In this document: one piece after another, positions 43,568 through 54,382 of the stretch
Position numbering within the stretch: the stretch's first letter is position 1
How the letters are laid out: every line of letters starts with the position of its first letter
Notes under the pieces: generated by a model
The model's input: only the letters and a program-made list of their open reading frames with translations
The model's database searches: none
What the model was told of the DNA's origin: nothing
Assembly: GCA_024734495.1 (NCBI GenBank)
Contig: JALMQS010000887.1
Span: forward strand, 1,107,115 to 1,171,114
Direction of reading: 5' to 3'
Length of the DNA: 64,000 bases
From: Forficula auricularia
Taxonomy: Eukaryota; Arthropoda; Insecta; Dermaptera; Forficulidae
Translations under genes and position numbers: made by a program

Positions 43568-45215
43568 TAATTCAAAAATAATTCTCATTTAATAGTTGAG
43601 GAATAACCATTCTACATTTGATTTTTGACATTTCGGTTATTATTGTAACCATTGCTGAAGACATGGAGGAATCGACTTAAAATCAAAAATAGCCATCGAT
43701 TCTCATCTAATACTTGAGGAATAACAATTCTACATTAGGTTTTTGACGTTTAGATTATTATTGGTAACCATTGCTGAAGGCATGGAGGAATCGACTTAAA
43801 ATCAAAAATAACGATCGATTCTCATCTAATACTAGAGGAATAACCTTACTGCATTCCATTTTTGATGTTTTGACTATTAATGGCAACCTCTACTGAAAAC
43901 GTGGAAGAATAGACTTAAAATCAAAAAGACTAAATTCTTTTATGGCAAACAACTCAAGCTTGAGTTGTTTACCAAAAAGATTTTAGTCTTTTTGATTTTA
44001 AGTCTATTCTTCCACGTTTTCAGTAGAGGTTGCCATTAATAGTCAAAACATCAAAAATGGAATGCAATAAGGTTATTCCTCTAGTATTAGATGAGAATCG
44101 ATCGTTATTTTTGATTTTAAGTCGATTCCTCCATGTCTTAAGCAATGGTTACCAATAATAATCGAAACGTCAAAACCTAATGTAGAATTGTTATTCCTCA
44201 AGTATTAGATGAGAATCGATGGCTATTTTTGATTTTAAGTCGATTCCTCCATGTCTTCAGCAATGGTTACCAATAAAGCCGAAACGTCAAAAATCCAATA
44301 TAGAATGGTTATTCCTCAAGTACTAGATGAGAATCAATCGCTATTTTTTGTTTAAAGTCGATACCTCTATGTCTTCAGCAATGGTTACCAATAAAAACCG
44401 AAACGTCAAAAATCAAATATAGAATGGTTATTCCTCAAGTATTTGATGAGACTCAATCGCTATTTTTGGTTTAAAGTCGATTCCTCTATGTCTTCAGAAA
44501 TGGTGACCAATAAAAACCGAAACGTCAAAAATCCAATATAGAATGGTTATTCCTCAAGTACTAGATGAGAATCAATCGCTATTTTTGGTTTAAAGTCGAT
44601 TCCTCTATGTCTTCAGCAATGGTTACCAATAAAAACCGAAACGTCAAAAATCCAATATAGAATGGTTATTCCTCAAGTATTTGATGAGAATCAATCGCTA
44701 TTTTTGGTTTAAAGTCGATTCCTCCATGTCTTCAGCAATGGTTACCAATAATAACCGAAACGTCAAAAATCCAATATAGAATGATTATTCCTCCAAGTAC
44801 TAGATGAGAATCAATCGCTATTTTTGGTTTAAAATCGATTTCTCTATGTCTTCAGCAATGGTTACTAATAAAAACCGAAACGTCAAAAATCCAATATAGA
44901 ATGGTTATTCCTCAAGTATTAGATGAGAATCAATCGCTATTTTGGTTTAAAGTCGATTCCTCTATGTCTTCAGCAATGGTTACCAATAAAAACCGAAACG
45001 TCAAAAAATCCAATATAGAATGGTTATTCCTCAAGTACTAGATGAGAATCAATCGCTATTTTTGGTTTAAAGTCGATTTCTCTATGTCTTCAGCAATGGT
45101 TACTAATAAAAACCGAAACGTCAAAAATCCAATATAGAATGATTATTCCTCAAGTACTAGATGAGAATCAATCGCTATTTTTGGTTTAAAGTCGATTCCT
45201 CTATGTCTTCTGCAA
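43568..45215. repeat. Head-to-head tandem array of 119-bp units
   Basis: Left of a perfect centre (CAACTCAAGCTTGAGTTG at about 43951-43968) lie three units on the minus strand; right of it lie about ten on the plus strand. The GAAACGTC mark falls at 44164, 44281, 44400, 44519, 44638, 44757, 44877, 44995 and 45115, so the period is 117-120. Each unit contains GGTTACCAATAAAAACC (a short hairpin) before GAAACGTC, then ATAGAATGGTTATTCCTC and AGATGAGAATCAATCGCTAT. Units to the right are nearly identical; those near the centre are older. No coding capacity. Confidence 0.95.
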
Positions 45216-45241
45216 AGGTAAGGATAAGAAAACAACGCAGT

Positions 45242-45934
45242 TGCTATGGTTACTTATAAAATTTCCTCCCAAATTTTTAGCATTTCACAGAGAGAAGCCT
45301 ATCCATTCTTACTTAAGCAAGGTTAATTAAATGAGCTATAATAAACAGATTAAATGAATAAATTTTAATGAATTTAAAATAAAGAATTTTAAACAAGTAC
45401 TATCTTACTCTAGAGTAAAGTACTTTAAAATATAATTTTACTAAAAACTTTATTTAACCTATTTTGTGGTCCCCAAGGTACTTAATTAGGATATTAATAT
45501 TTCATCCAAATTGGTTAAGTCATATTTTATGATATTTAGAAAAAACTAAAAAAGTACTGAAATAAAGTACTAATGTTTGTCGACCGATATGTACCAAAAA
45601 CTAATCAGCGCTTCATTTTGTTCAAATAATGGTAGGTTTTCAATTTCATTTCAATCAGTGTAACGGTGTGGAAAAAATCGTGGACGGAAAAAGCGAAAAC
45701 ATCACATCCATCCGCACGCACTAAATGAAAAAATCGCACTTTTTGGCCTCTCGACGAGTCCCCATGTAATTTTTGGCAAAACCGTCACATGCTAAAATTC
45801 AACCTAATTGAATACTACAATTTGTGACTTTACCATGGGTTCCGTAGTTTTAACCTGAGGACCCTTTGAAGTCGCGCTTGCCGGGAGACCGATTACAATA
45901 CTTTCCCCATGCTTCGCATGGGATAAAGTAATTA
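45242..45934 (+). repeat. Right flanking direct repeat, then full family A 3' end
   Basis: 45242-45731 repeats 42954-43451; the family A copy continues to 45934 and ends in GATTACAATACTTTCCCCAT with the hairpin CCCATGCTTCGCATGGG and ATAAAGTAA. Confidence 0.85.
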
Positions 45935-46266
45935 AATTTGTGAATTTTATTACATAAATGAAGTTATAGAGTTTCCGGATAAATATATTACCAAACGATA
46001 GTAAAGTATGTATATAAAATTCTAAAGTTGGGTCGCCATCTTTTTCCTTGCATAAGTCCAGGTAGACAGGGTATCAACTGGTAACTTCGAATTACTATAG
46101 TATTTTGAAGCTATAGAGTTTTCTTTATTGTTATGTATGAAAATATAGATAATTAAAAAAATCAAACAAAATAAATAAATAATTTTAAAAAAAATGTTTT
46201 TTAATAAATTAGATAAAATAGCTATGCAGAGAAATTGGATGTCGACCCTATCAAGTTTTCTTTATT
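45935..46266. other. AT-rich spacer, no gene
   Basis: No repeat or coding signal assigned. Confidence 0.4.
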
Positions 46267-47196
46267 AATCTATATATATATATATATAAAATTAAGGTTT
46301 TGTCTGTACATTGATCCTAAGCACGCCAAATTTTGGTTGCACACGTTTCAAGCAAAGTTATGAACGAAAACACCCTCAACAAAATTCCTGTCTGTATGTC
46401 TCTATGTCTGTATGTTTCAGTGGTTTCAGCGAAAAGTTGCTCACGATTCACGTCAAAACGGCTGAATGGATTATTAGGAAATTTCATATTTGTATCAGAT
46501 GTCTTATAACTTACGTTTTTAGCTATATAATGTTTTGATATTTTGACCCCAAAAGGGTTTTTTTGGTGGGGGGGGGGGCGCACGAATGAAAATTATCAAA
46601 TAAGTCCTAAACTATTAACTCTACAGCAAATTTGATAATGTTGTATGGGATGTGATTTCTGACAACTTTTATTTAAAACAATTCCCCCAAAAAACCACCC
46701 AATAAGGGGGGGGGGGTAAAAATATGTAAATTCTTCCTCTTGGACCAAACTCAAGCAAATTTTGTATACATAATCTGTGGGTCACTAGAAGACTAGAAAT
46801 GCAAAATCTGGGTGCGGGGGTATAGTGGGGGTGGGTTAGGGCATGGGGTGCGCGGGGTGGAGTGAGGGAGTAAGGCGGAGTAGGTGGGTGCAGGAGGTGG
46901 AGCGGGGGCCCAGGGCTAGGCGGGGGTGAGGGCACGGGGGTTGGTGAAGTGGGGGGGTTCAGGTGAGGGTCCAGTGGCGTAGTGGGGTGGTACGGGGGGT
47001 GGAGGATGGAGTGTTGGGGTGGTGGTGTGGGGGCGGGGGGACAAGGGTTAATGGTGCGGGGGTAGGGCTGCTGGGTGGGTTTCAGGGGGTTTGGTGGGTG
47101 GGAGTGGAGCGTGAGGGTGGGGCTCGTCGGTTGGGGGTCCAGGGGGCGTGCCCCCTGGCTAGCAAGAGGGCCGCCTAAGACGGGCCTTGCAGCTAG
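46267..47196 (+). mobile_element. Helitron copy with G-rich interior, 5'-truncated
   Basis: The right end reads AGGGCCGCCTAAGACGGGCC, TTGCAGCTAG, then T: the 3' hairpin and CTAG of the family seen at 30572 and 62074. The left part has AAAATTAAGGTTTTGTCTGT followed by ACATTG, as in the interior of those copies, but the TCCTATACT terminus is gone. About 450 bases of other sequence (46311-46800), including CACGTCAAAACGGCTGAATG and a G-tract unit, are inserted relative to the short copies. No Rep/helicase frame. Confidence 0.75.
46800..47170 (+). repeat. Extremely G-rich segment
   Basis: Some 370 bases with the plus strand dominated by GGGG runs separated by one to seven bases, far from the window's base composition. 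It is the expanded counterpart of the C-rich (minus-strand G-rich) interior of the short Helitrons. Quadruplex-forming potential is high. The 71-codon glycine/valine frame and the 88-codon proline frame on the other strand are composition artefacts. Confidence 0.85.
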
Positions 47197-47878
47197 TACA
47201 TTATATTATCAAAATAATAATTTCATTAGGAAACTCGATAAGTGAAGGTCGACCTAAGCCGGGATCTTATACTATGTAGGAAATTTTATTTTTTTATATT
47301 CAATTTTATGAATCTATGTTTTAACCGTTAGCCTCCGCCAAAGAGCTAATATTTTTTTTTCTTTACTGGTATTTTTTGGTCCCTCTCTTGTCAATATCTA
47401 CTTTGTCGGAGGGTAGTTGATTGGAAGGGAGCCTGCGAATGTCAATCATTTGTGCAAACCCTAAGACCGCGCCGCCGCCATTTCACTCGACAAATCCTGC
47501 TTAATTGAATGTAGGCTTTAATGAGAATCCAACGCCAGACTTCAATCCGCCCTTTATCTCCTTTATCGTCTCCGTGGCAAATCAAGCTATCTTGGTGGTC
47601 TTCCTCGCACTAACACCCTTTCCCTGTCTCAAAACGCTATTATCCGCAAAGCAAACCTGACAAACGATTACCCCAAATATGCTTTTTTAAATGCACCATC
47701 ATCAATGGAATGATCTTTTACAATTGTCAGCATTTATCATACTCATTCATCAATTCATTCAATTCTTCTATCATCTAAATTAAAATGACAAAATTTTAAT
47801 CAAATTTATGTTTAAATTAATGAAATATTAAATATCACATTATACAAAGATTTTAACAAAGAAACTGCCGGTAAAAAT
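47197..47878. other. Non-repetitive island, candidate conserved noncoding DNA
   Basis: 47,400-47,760 is unique and of balanced composition (GACCGCGCCGCCGCCATTTC, GCTTAATTGAATGTAGGCTT, TTTATCTCCTTTATCGTCTC). It has homeodomain-type TTAATTGA and TTTAATGA sites and GATA-type TTATCT sites, which by themselves are weak evidence. All frames contain stops. Confidence 0.35.
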
Positions 47879-47884
47879 TGTATA

Positions 47885-49750
47885 TTTATTTATTTATTTA
47901 GATAATTTTACGGACTAGTAGTCCACTTACAAAAAAAATGAAAAATGTCAAACATGTGTATAATGAGTGTTACATCAAGAAAAATAAAAACATCAAAATC
48001 ATATATAAAACAATGAAAAATAAATACAATAATCTATACACGAACAATAAATATAATTAACAATAAAAGAACAATCACATGAAAATCATACAGAAAACAA
48101 CAATGAAAGAAAAAGCAAAAGATAAAAGAGAAAAATACATAAATAGGTACATAATTCAGTATTACAATGTTTACGGTGCTGGTGGTGATGTTCACATAAA
48201 TTCATTCAAAAACAAAATAAAAATCTCGCAAAATTAAGTAAAGACAAAATTCAACAAAGATATGCTGCTCAATAGTTTAATAATTCTGAAACTAAAATAA
48301 AGCAATGCAAATCACTCCCATCAGTCATAAATTTCCGGAAAAAATGATCTTTGATTTTATTTTTAGAGGTGTTAAGTATGTCTATTTCCTATTGCTATTA
48401 CCTGATTCCAAGATGCCATTTGTGCACGAGTACTTAAGATATGAGAATCTCTGACAAGGAGTAAAAAACAGCAGTGGATTTCGTGTGCTTTGAATACCGA
48501 CATTGAAAGTGACCAGCTCTAGAAGTTGAGAACTATTAATTTTGCCACTGATGAGATCATGAAGAAGGAGCGAATCAGATTGCTCCCTTCTTAAGTTAAG
48601 AGGCAAAAAATGCAGAGTGAGATATAGACGCTCAATAAGACAAATCCATAGTTGGAACATGTAGTTTAAAGGCAACATACATATCTTAAGAATCTCCCTT
48701 CTACCCGCTCCAGTTTTTGGATATGAATCTTGCAATGAGGTGACCACACCGGACTTGCATACTCTAATCCACTTCTAAGAATCGAACAATATAAATTTTT
48801 AAAGTAAATAGTCCAAGAGCTGGTGACACATTTTGAATACGGATTTGATCCAACTAGAAATAATGCGTAATAGTACCGTCTACGATAGTTGTACAGGGAA
48901 TGGCCAGTCTGGCTGGCCTAAGCAGGTGGACCAGGTACTGCGCATGGTCTGAGTGCGGTAAAAAATACATATGTGTTAAAAAATATTTTTGACCCACAAT
49001 GAAATTATAAAAATTATAATTTATAGTCAATTATAAACATAATATATTCACTCCAGACCATTTGAGTGGTGGAACGTGGAACCAGACCACCCCAAAGTGT
49101 ATTTTTACAACATGAAAAAAAATATTTGATGCTATTTTTTCATGTTGTAATACACTTTGGGGTGGTTTGGTTCCACGTTCTACCACTCAAATGGTCTGGA
49201 GTGAATATATTATGTTTATAGTTGACTATAAATTATAATTTTTATAATTTCATTGTGGGTCAAAAATATTTTTTAACACATATGTATTTTTTACCGCACT
49301 CCCACCATGCGCAGTACCTGGTTCACCTGCTTAGGCCAGCCAGACTGGCCATTCCCTGTACAACTATCATAGACGGTACTATTACGCATTATTTCTAGTT
49401 GGGTCAAATCCGTAGCCAAAATGTGTCACCAGCTCTTGGACTAAAATATGTTAGAGAAATGCTTTGTATTGCGAATGACGAAGCCAAGGAGCTTCATAGC
49501 GTGATTAGATATTTTTGTGATATGATCAATAAAATTAAGCGAGCGATCAAATGTTACACCAAGATCTTTATAAGTGAAGACGTATTTTACTTCAGAACTA
49601 TCACCATCAACATAAACATGCTCAATTCTTCTAGTATCTCTAAAGTAAGCCATAGAGAAGCATTTATTAAAGTTGACCTTTAGGCCATTTCTACTGCACC
49701 ATTCAATAAGCTCCGTAAAATTTTCTTGAAGTATACTAGAAAACATTATA
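47885..49750 (-). mobile_element. 5'-truncated LINE, interrupted by a palindromic MITE
   Basis: Minus strand. 49746-49441 encodes about 100 residues of reverse transcriptase with LIEWCSRNGLKVNFNKC, YKDLGVTFD and HAMKLLGFVIRN: the region after the YxDD box in Jockey/R1/CR1-type elements. Beyond the 631-base MITE the frame resumes with LYCSILRSGLEYASPVWSPH and then decays with stops. The 3' end has a TAAATAAATAAATA tail. Short flanking matches, TGTATA at 47879-47884 and 49751-49756, are a possible target duplication. About 1.2 kb of LINE remain. Confidence 0.85.
48811..49441. mobile_element. Palindromic MITE inside the LINE, TA duplication
   Basis: Ends GTCCAAGAGCTGGTGACACA and its exact complement, flanked by TA (48809-48810 and 49442-49443). 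Arms of about 300 bases are nearly perfect, with a centre near 49128. Removing it and one TA rejoins the LINE codons ...SNIF and TLKNLY..., which fits the usual spacing in these reverse transcriptases, so both boundaries are confirmed. Confidence 0.92.
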
Positions 49751-49930
49751 TGTATACTTAACTTTCACTTTATTATTCAAACGGCTTTCACTTATAAATT
49801 TCTTTATAAAGATAAATCAATATTTCTGCTTGATGCAAATATTTTGTTAAGGGAGAATGAATGTAAGTAAGTTCTTGGTGAAACATATTAAATAAATTAA
49901 AGAACATTTTTTGAAACTTTTTATTTTTTT

Positions 49931-50304
49931 TTAAATATAAAATAGTAGGTAGGTTTCACATAAATAAAAAGATCAGATGCTTGTTTAGCACACGACTCAC
50001 TATATATTTCGGGGTGTAAGCCCATCTTCAGGGAGTTCACAACGGACACTGTGGGCCGAGGGGTGGACCACGATTGGAATTAGGTGTACACCGTCTTTGG
50101 AATTATTTGGAATTACTTTGGAATTCATTAGATAATCTATTGTCTTATACTTGGAAATGAAAGTGGAAGTGGAAGTAGGTGTACACGATTTTTGGACGCA
50201 ATTCACCCCTCGCTGTGGGCTTACACCCCGAATATAAATTGAGTCTTACTAAACAAGCACTGATCTTTTATTTATCTGAAACCTACCTAGTATTTTATAT
50301 TTAA
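49931..50304. repeat. Fold-back with hammerhead-like core
   Basis: Arms TAAAATAGTAGGTAGGTTTC, GATCAGATGCTTGTTTAG, GGGGTGTAAGCCCA and their complements at 50206-50304. The unpaired centre has a CTTTGGAATTATTTGGAATT repeat and two GTGTACAC blocks. Confidence 0.8.
50003..50031 (-). ncRNA. Hammerhead-ribozyme-like core, copy H7
   Basis: Minus strand CTGAAGA, T, GGG..CCC stem with a 7-base loop, then GAAATATATA. ATAT in place of ACGT after GAAA is still self-complementary, as needed for a dimer stem III. Confidence 0.4.
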
Positions 50305-50365
50305 AACAATTTTCAAAAAAAAATTTCTTTACTTTATTGATGCAAATAAACATATACCTACATGT

Positions 50366-50718
50366 AATGGGAATAGCAGGGAATTTGACAAAATAAAAAA
50401 CGCAGAATTTTTATTCAATGAGTCCAGACGTTTCGTCAATTTATTTTGACTTCCTCAGTGGCCCATTTTATCAAAAACAATTTCACTACAAAACAAAACA
50501 TCATTAATCTTTTTTTAACATATTCTTGGCTCAAATAATTTTGGAAGTGACTTTTCTTTAACAATTAAAAAAATATTTTTTTGTCCTTTTTATACAGAGA
50601 TAGCATGTGTAGATTACTAATTAAAAATCTTGTTTTTTATTTAACTTGTAATCTTCGCCTGGCTTTAATAAAGACTATATGTTTTTGATTTTGTCCAATT
50701 CCCTGCTATTCCTGATAC
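50366..50718. mobile_element. Penelope-like terminal repeat pair or MITE with hammerhead-like core
   Basis: The left end GGGAATAGCAGGGAATTTGA and the right end read inward AGGAATAGCAGGGAATTGGA are followed by CAAAATAAAAAACG / CAAAATCAAAAACA. The core at 50427-50458 lies near the left end. Noncoding. Confidence 0.65.
50427..50458 (-). ncRNA. Hammerhead-ribozyme-like core, copy H5 (best preserved)
   Basis: CTGAGGA, A, stem GTCAA/TTGAC with a 6-base loop, GAAACGTC. All invariant core bases are present; ACGT offers the dimer-type stem III. Flanks GCCA and TGGA could add a few stem I pairs. Confidence 0.5.
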
Positions 50719-51537
50719 AAATTTGCTATGGATGCGAATGATACAAGTGAATATTCGTTTGTAAAGTAACAACCCCTTGAGTGATTTCGTGTCCATTAAG
50801 AACAAAAATTTGTTTTCGCGATTAAAAGTTGACATCAGTTTCCTACAAGATAACGTATCTTGTTGGGAAGCCTTTGCGGAAGCTAAAAAGAAGGTTTTTA
50901 GCTTAAAAGCAGTAAATGACACAGCTGAATGAGCAACTAAACTAATGCAAGCCTTTTATGATATTATTACCGCAGACGAAGAACAAAACAGTTCTTATTA
51001 CGCTGTGTACAAGAACATATTAAGATGTATCCAAACTGTAAAAACGAGACCTTAAAAAAGTATCCTGAATAAAAATATGTAACTTTATTTTTAATACTTA
51101 AAGGAATTACTTAAATTTATCTTTTAGTCAATATTTACCGAAGATATTCATATTTGCGATGACCTAGCCTACATATTAAGAAGTGTTAAAAAATGCCTAT
51201 TTACATAAACTTTTGGGCCAAGTCGGCACGGGTTAACATTAAAGTTAAAATTTTATATTTAAGTAAGGCTTAGTATATTAAAAAGAATTTGATGGGTGCG
51301 TTTTGATAACTGCAAAGTATTTTTTTCGCCCATATAAGGGATACCCTAATGACCTGCTTACTACTAAAACAAAACAAATTTACTTATATCCAATCGTGTA
51401 TTTGAACCCAAAATAAATAACAGCTAGAATATTTTTAATTATAAATACGAGAAATTGAAAATAAGGACAAACCTTCGATTTTCAGACAATTTTAAACACA
51501 ATAAACAAAAAAAATTTGAAATTTTTTCCATGAATTC
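50719..51537. other. AT-rich stretch, no recognised gene
   Basis: 50,740-51,060 is slightly less AT-rich (85-codon minus frame 50922-50665, no domain). Nothing assignable. Confidence 0.35.
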
Positions 51538-52055
51538 ATTATGAGTAGAGACCGGATTCCTATGCAATTGAATATTTTGTTTCCCGTGACGTACGACCTA
51601 GAGGATCAATTATCTATCCGAATCATGCATCCAGGATACTGTGGGTTAAATTTTATACTGCATTTTTTTGCATATTTGAGTAATATTGCATAAAATTGCA
51701 TATTTGAAGGATATTGCATAAAATTGCATATTTCGTTCTAAATAAAGGGGTTTAAAAAGTAATTTTTCGGTGAAAGAATGAAAAAAAAGATTAAGTATAA
51801 AAACAGGGAAGGACACTAATTTAAATTTGAAGAGGCCTCAACGACACGAAGTGCAGTGTTGGTCTACGAAGTAGGAAGTTGGATTACAAAGGATGTAAAC
51901 AAGCTACAAAAAACAATCCACTCATTTTTCTTATTATTCAATTGTACTAGATACATACTATATTCTACACGAAAATTAGGAAACGTTTGGGATATTCTTC
52001 TTCTGAAGTAAAAGTGTGGGGGGGGGGGTTAAGTTTCTTTAAATTCCCCCCCCCC

Positions 52056-52135
52056 AGCAAGTCTGTGGATGTGGAGCGCTCTTTTTCATAAATCAATTTT
52101 AAGTGACCATAGACATAATAACCTGAAGATAATTT
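52056..52135 (+). pseudogene. hAT transposase C-terminal (dimerisation) remnant
   Basis: The plus frame reads SKSVDVERSFS, then after a one-base shift KSILSDHRHNNL. This matches the conserved C-terminal hAT block in which VERSFS is followed by a KxxLxxxR segment. Frameshift and stops show it is dead. It agrees with the hAT ends and the 8-base duplication of the enclosing element. Confidence 0.75.
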
Positions 52136-52731
52136 AGAAAAATAATTGTAAACATAAATTATTCACAATTACAATCAAATTTTAATTATTTTTTGAGATC
52201 CTTTGTTAATTTTTCTTTATTATTTATTTATTTTTTTTAATGGCCTTCGGGAACTATAGCCCTTTTTGGCCAGTGAGTGATCGTGTGTGTGTAAATTATT
52301 GTAGAGTTCAGATTATAGCCGGTCAAATATTTGCTTTATTTTATTAGTTTATTATTTGTACGTCAATAAGAAAAGCTTGTTAATATAAAAAAATAAAAAC
52401 AATACAATACAATCGTGTATGTTAAATAAAACTACCCCCCACCCAGTATTTTTTCGATTACATTTTTGAAACATTATTATATTTATTATGTTGATTTTAT
52501 CCAAGTGCACCTATTATTTCTTTGAGTTTAAAGATTTTGTAATATATTAAATGAAATGAGAATTTTGTACAATGTTTTACGCAATAAAAGCACATATTTG
52601 ATCCTTGGTCTCTATATTACTTTATCATTTTATTTCTTTCATAGCACTCCTTCAAATATATAGTTTTTTGTCTTCAATTTTAATTTTTTTAGTGCATAAA
52701 AAAATTAGTTTGACATTTTTTACAGCATGTA

Positions 52732-53318
52732 CAGGGTGACCACGAGAAACATTTACGTTTTAGAAATAAAAAAACAATATTAATTTTTCAAGATACTATT
52801 TATTTAACTTAAGTTACATAGTTGTGGTTATACGCCATTTACTTTACGTAGAGAAAATGATGTCAGGAAAGGTGACGTCCTTCTTCCCTGAGGCAATTTT
52901 CTATTCTGTCCAGGAAGCTCCTCCACACTCGTTCCAGTGTATCCTCAGTGATCAATGCCACCTCAGTACGTATCGCCGCTTTCAAGTCATCTAAAGTACG
53001 GGGTTTATGTCGATAAACTTGCTCTTTCAAATGTCCCCACAAATAAAAATCACACATGTTAAGGTCCGGAGATCGAAGGAGGCCAGTGCACATCTCCAAA
53101 TCTTGAAATCAGGTGAACTGTCAGGACCTGTGGGAGGAGCTTCCTGGACAGAATAGAAAATTGCCTCTGGAAGAAGGACGTCACCTTCCTGACATCATTT
53201 TCTCTACGTAAGCAATGGCGTATAACCCATCTATGTAGCTTAAGTTAAATAATAGTATCTTGAAAAATTAATATTGCTTTTTTATTTCTAAAACGTAAAT
53301 GTTCTCGTGGTCACCCTG
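52732..53318. mobile_element. mariner-like deletion derivative, 587 bp, fold-back
   Basis: Termini CAGGGTGACCACGAGAA and the exact complement region, flanked by TA. The left part carries a transposase C-terminus; the right part repeats 170 bases of the left in inverse (CTTCCTGGACAGAATAGAAA). Internal sequence is missing, so it is non-autonomous. Confidence 0.9.
52863..53099 (-). pseudogene. Tc1/mariner-superfamily transposase C-terminus
   Basis: Seventy-eight residues on the minus strand with RSPDLNMCDFYLWGHLKEQV, then KPRTLDDLKAAI. 'PDL...CDFYLWG' contains the third catalytic acidic residue in mariner-type DDE transposases, and the following helix-rich tail matches the family's end. The N-terminal DNA-binding domain and the first two catalytic residues are absent. 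Inactive. Confidence 0.85.
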
Positions 53319-53425
53319 TATTTGCTTATTTCACTGTATTCTAAATATTACTTGCATATTTCAGCATTTTTAACTGCATATTTTGGCAGTTTTTACTGTA
53401 TATAAATTCGGTCTCTAATTATGAG

Positions 53426-54382
53426 CCGAGGTGTGTTAGACGTACCGACTGATAAAGGAAAATAAGTAAAATCCAAAAATTGTCTAAAGTGTCAGAGGTT
53501 CCCTCACCCTATTAAGTCAGATTGATTTCACATTTGACAACCTGTAATTTTTGTTGACATTTGAGTTCAATTCATGAGGCGGTGAATAGAGCTGTCCTGA
53601 CATATTATAGAAATTATCCATATCAGCTAGGATTCAGTAAAAGACACTTTGGGATTTTCTAAAGCTCATTATTATTAAAAATTATATGTATTTATATCAT
53701 AGCACTCTTTCAAGTATATACTTTCTGTTATATTAAAAAAAAACAAAACATTAGTTGTTAAATTAATTTTCTTTTAATTTTCGTCTTCTTTGCCTTATAA
53801 TCAAGATAAATATAAATCCAACTGAAGTTTACTTGATTATATAAATTATTTAGATGATATTATTTGATTGACGTGAGGGTGTTTTTCTACCCCTTTTCAA
53901 CTCCTCTTAACTCTTTTTCATTTTTTTTTTTTTTTTTTTTACTTTCTGAACAAAAATAATTTAATTAAACTTAAACTTGAGTGAGAGAGAGAACCTAAAA
54001 AGAGTTTCTTTTATTATTCTTTGACCACTTTATACTAAAAGTTTATATGAAAGTTATAATTTGCTATATTTTCATCTATGATCTGTGTTTGAAACTTCGC
54101 TTCAAGTTTCAATCTTGAAATTTTATTTTATTTATATATTTATTTCTCTCGTGGGATCTCACACCTGAGTAGCTAAATGGTGCTTTTTCTTTTGAATCCA
54201 CTCATTTCAAAGACTGTACGGTTAAATAGTATAGTCAATCTCAAAAGTGATACAAATTTATATATATTAACTAAATAAAGTTTGTCTTATTCAGTAAAAA
54301 AAACAAAACATTTTTAATCATTAAGTTAAATATGGCATTTTTACTTAGGGAAAGTGGTGTAGGTTTTAGGTGAAACATGATA
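53426..54382. other. AT-rich stretch, no gene
   Basis: Poly-T at about 53919-53940. 54,340-54,382 (GTGTAGGTTTTAGGTGAAAC) resembles the block at 28965. No coding signal. Confidence 0.4.

Larger units (their letters stand above)
51546..53417. mobile_element. hAT element, 1872 bp, with perfect 8-bp duplication
   Basis: Ends TAGAGACCGGATTCCTATGC and the inverted TAGAGACCGAATTTATATAC, flanked by ATTATGAG on both sides (51538-51545 and 53418-53425). Subterminal AT motifs (TTGCATATTT) repeat on both sides. The interior holds a decayed hAT transposase C-terminus at 52056-52135 and a mariner-type element at 52732-53318 that inserted later. Confidence 0.93.

Noticed and set aside
44164..45122. Canonical hammerhead ribozyme in every array unit
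   Set aside because: Stem and GAAACGTC are present, but CTGANGA is missing on the same strand; CTGAAGA occurs only on the opposite strand without a following GAAA.
43568..45215. CRISPR array
   Set aside because: Units are contiguous 119-bp repeats without unique spacers, in eukaryotic sequence, with a head-to-head inversion.
42954..45731. Intact LTR retrotransposon
   Set aside because: The flanking 490-bp repeats lack TG..CA ends, primer-binding site and polypurine tract, and no gag or pol frame lies between.
46669..47178. Proline-rich minus frame and glycine-rich plus frame
   Set aside because: Both follow from the strand-asymmetric G-rich block; no start context, splice sites or domain.
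49399..49683. 94-codon plus frame
   Set aside because: It is antisense to the LINE reverse-transcriptase region and spans the MITE boundary.
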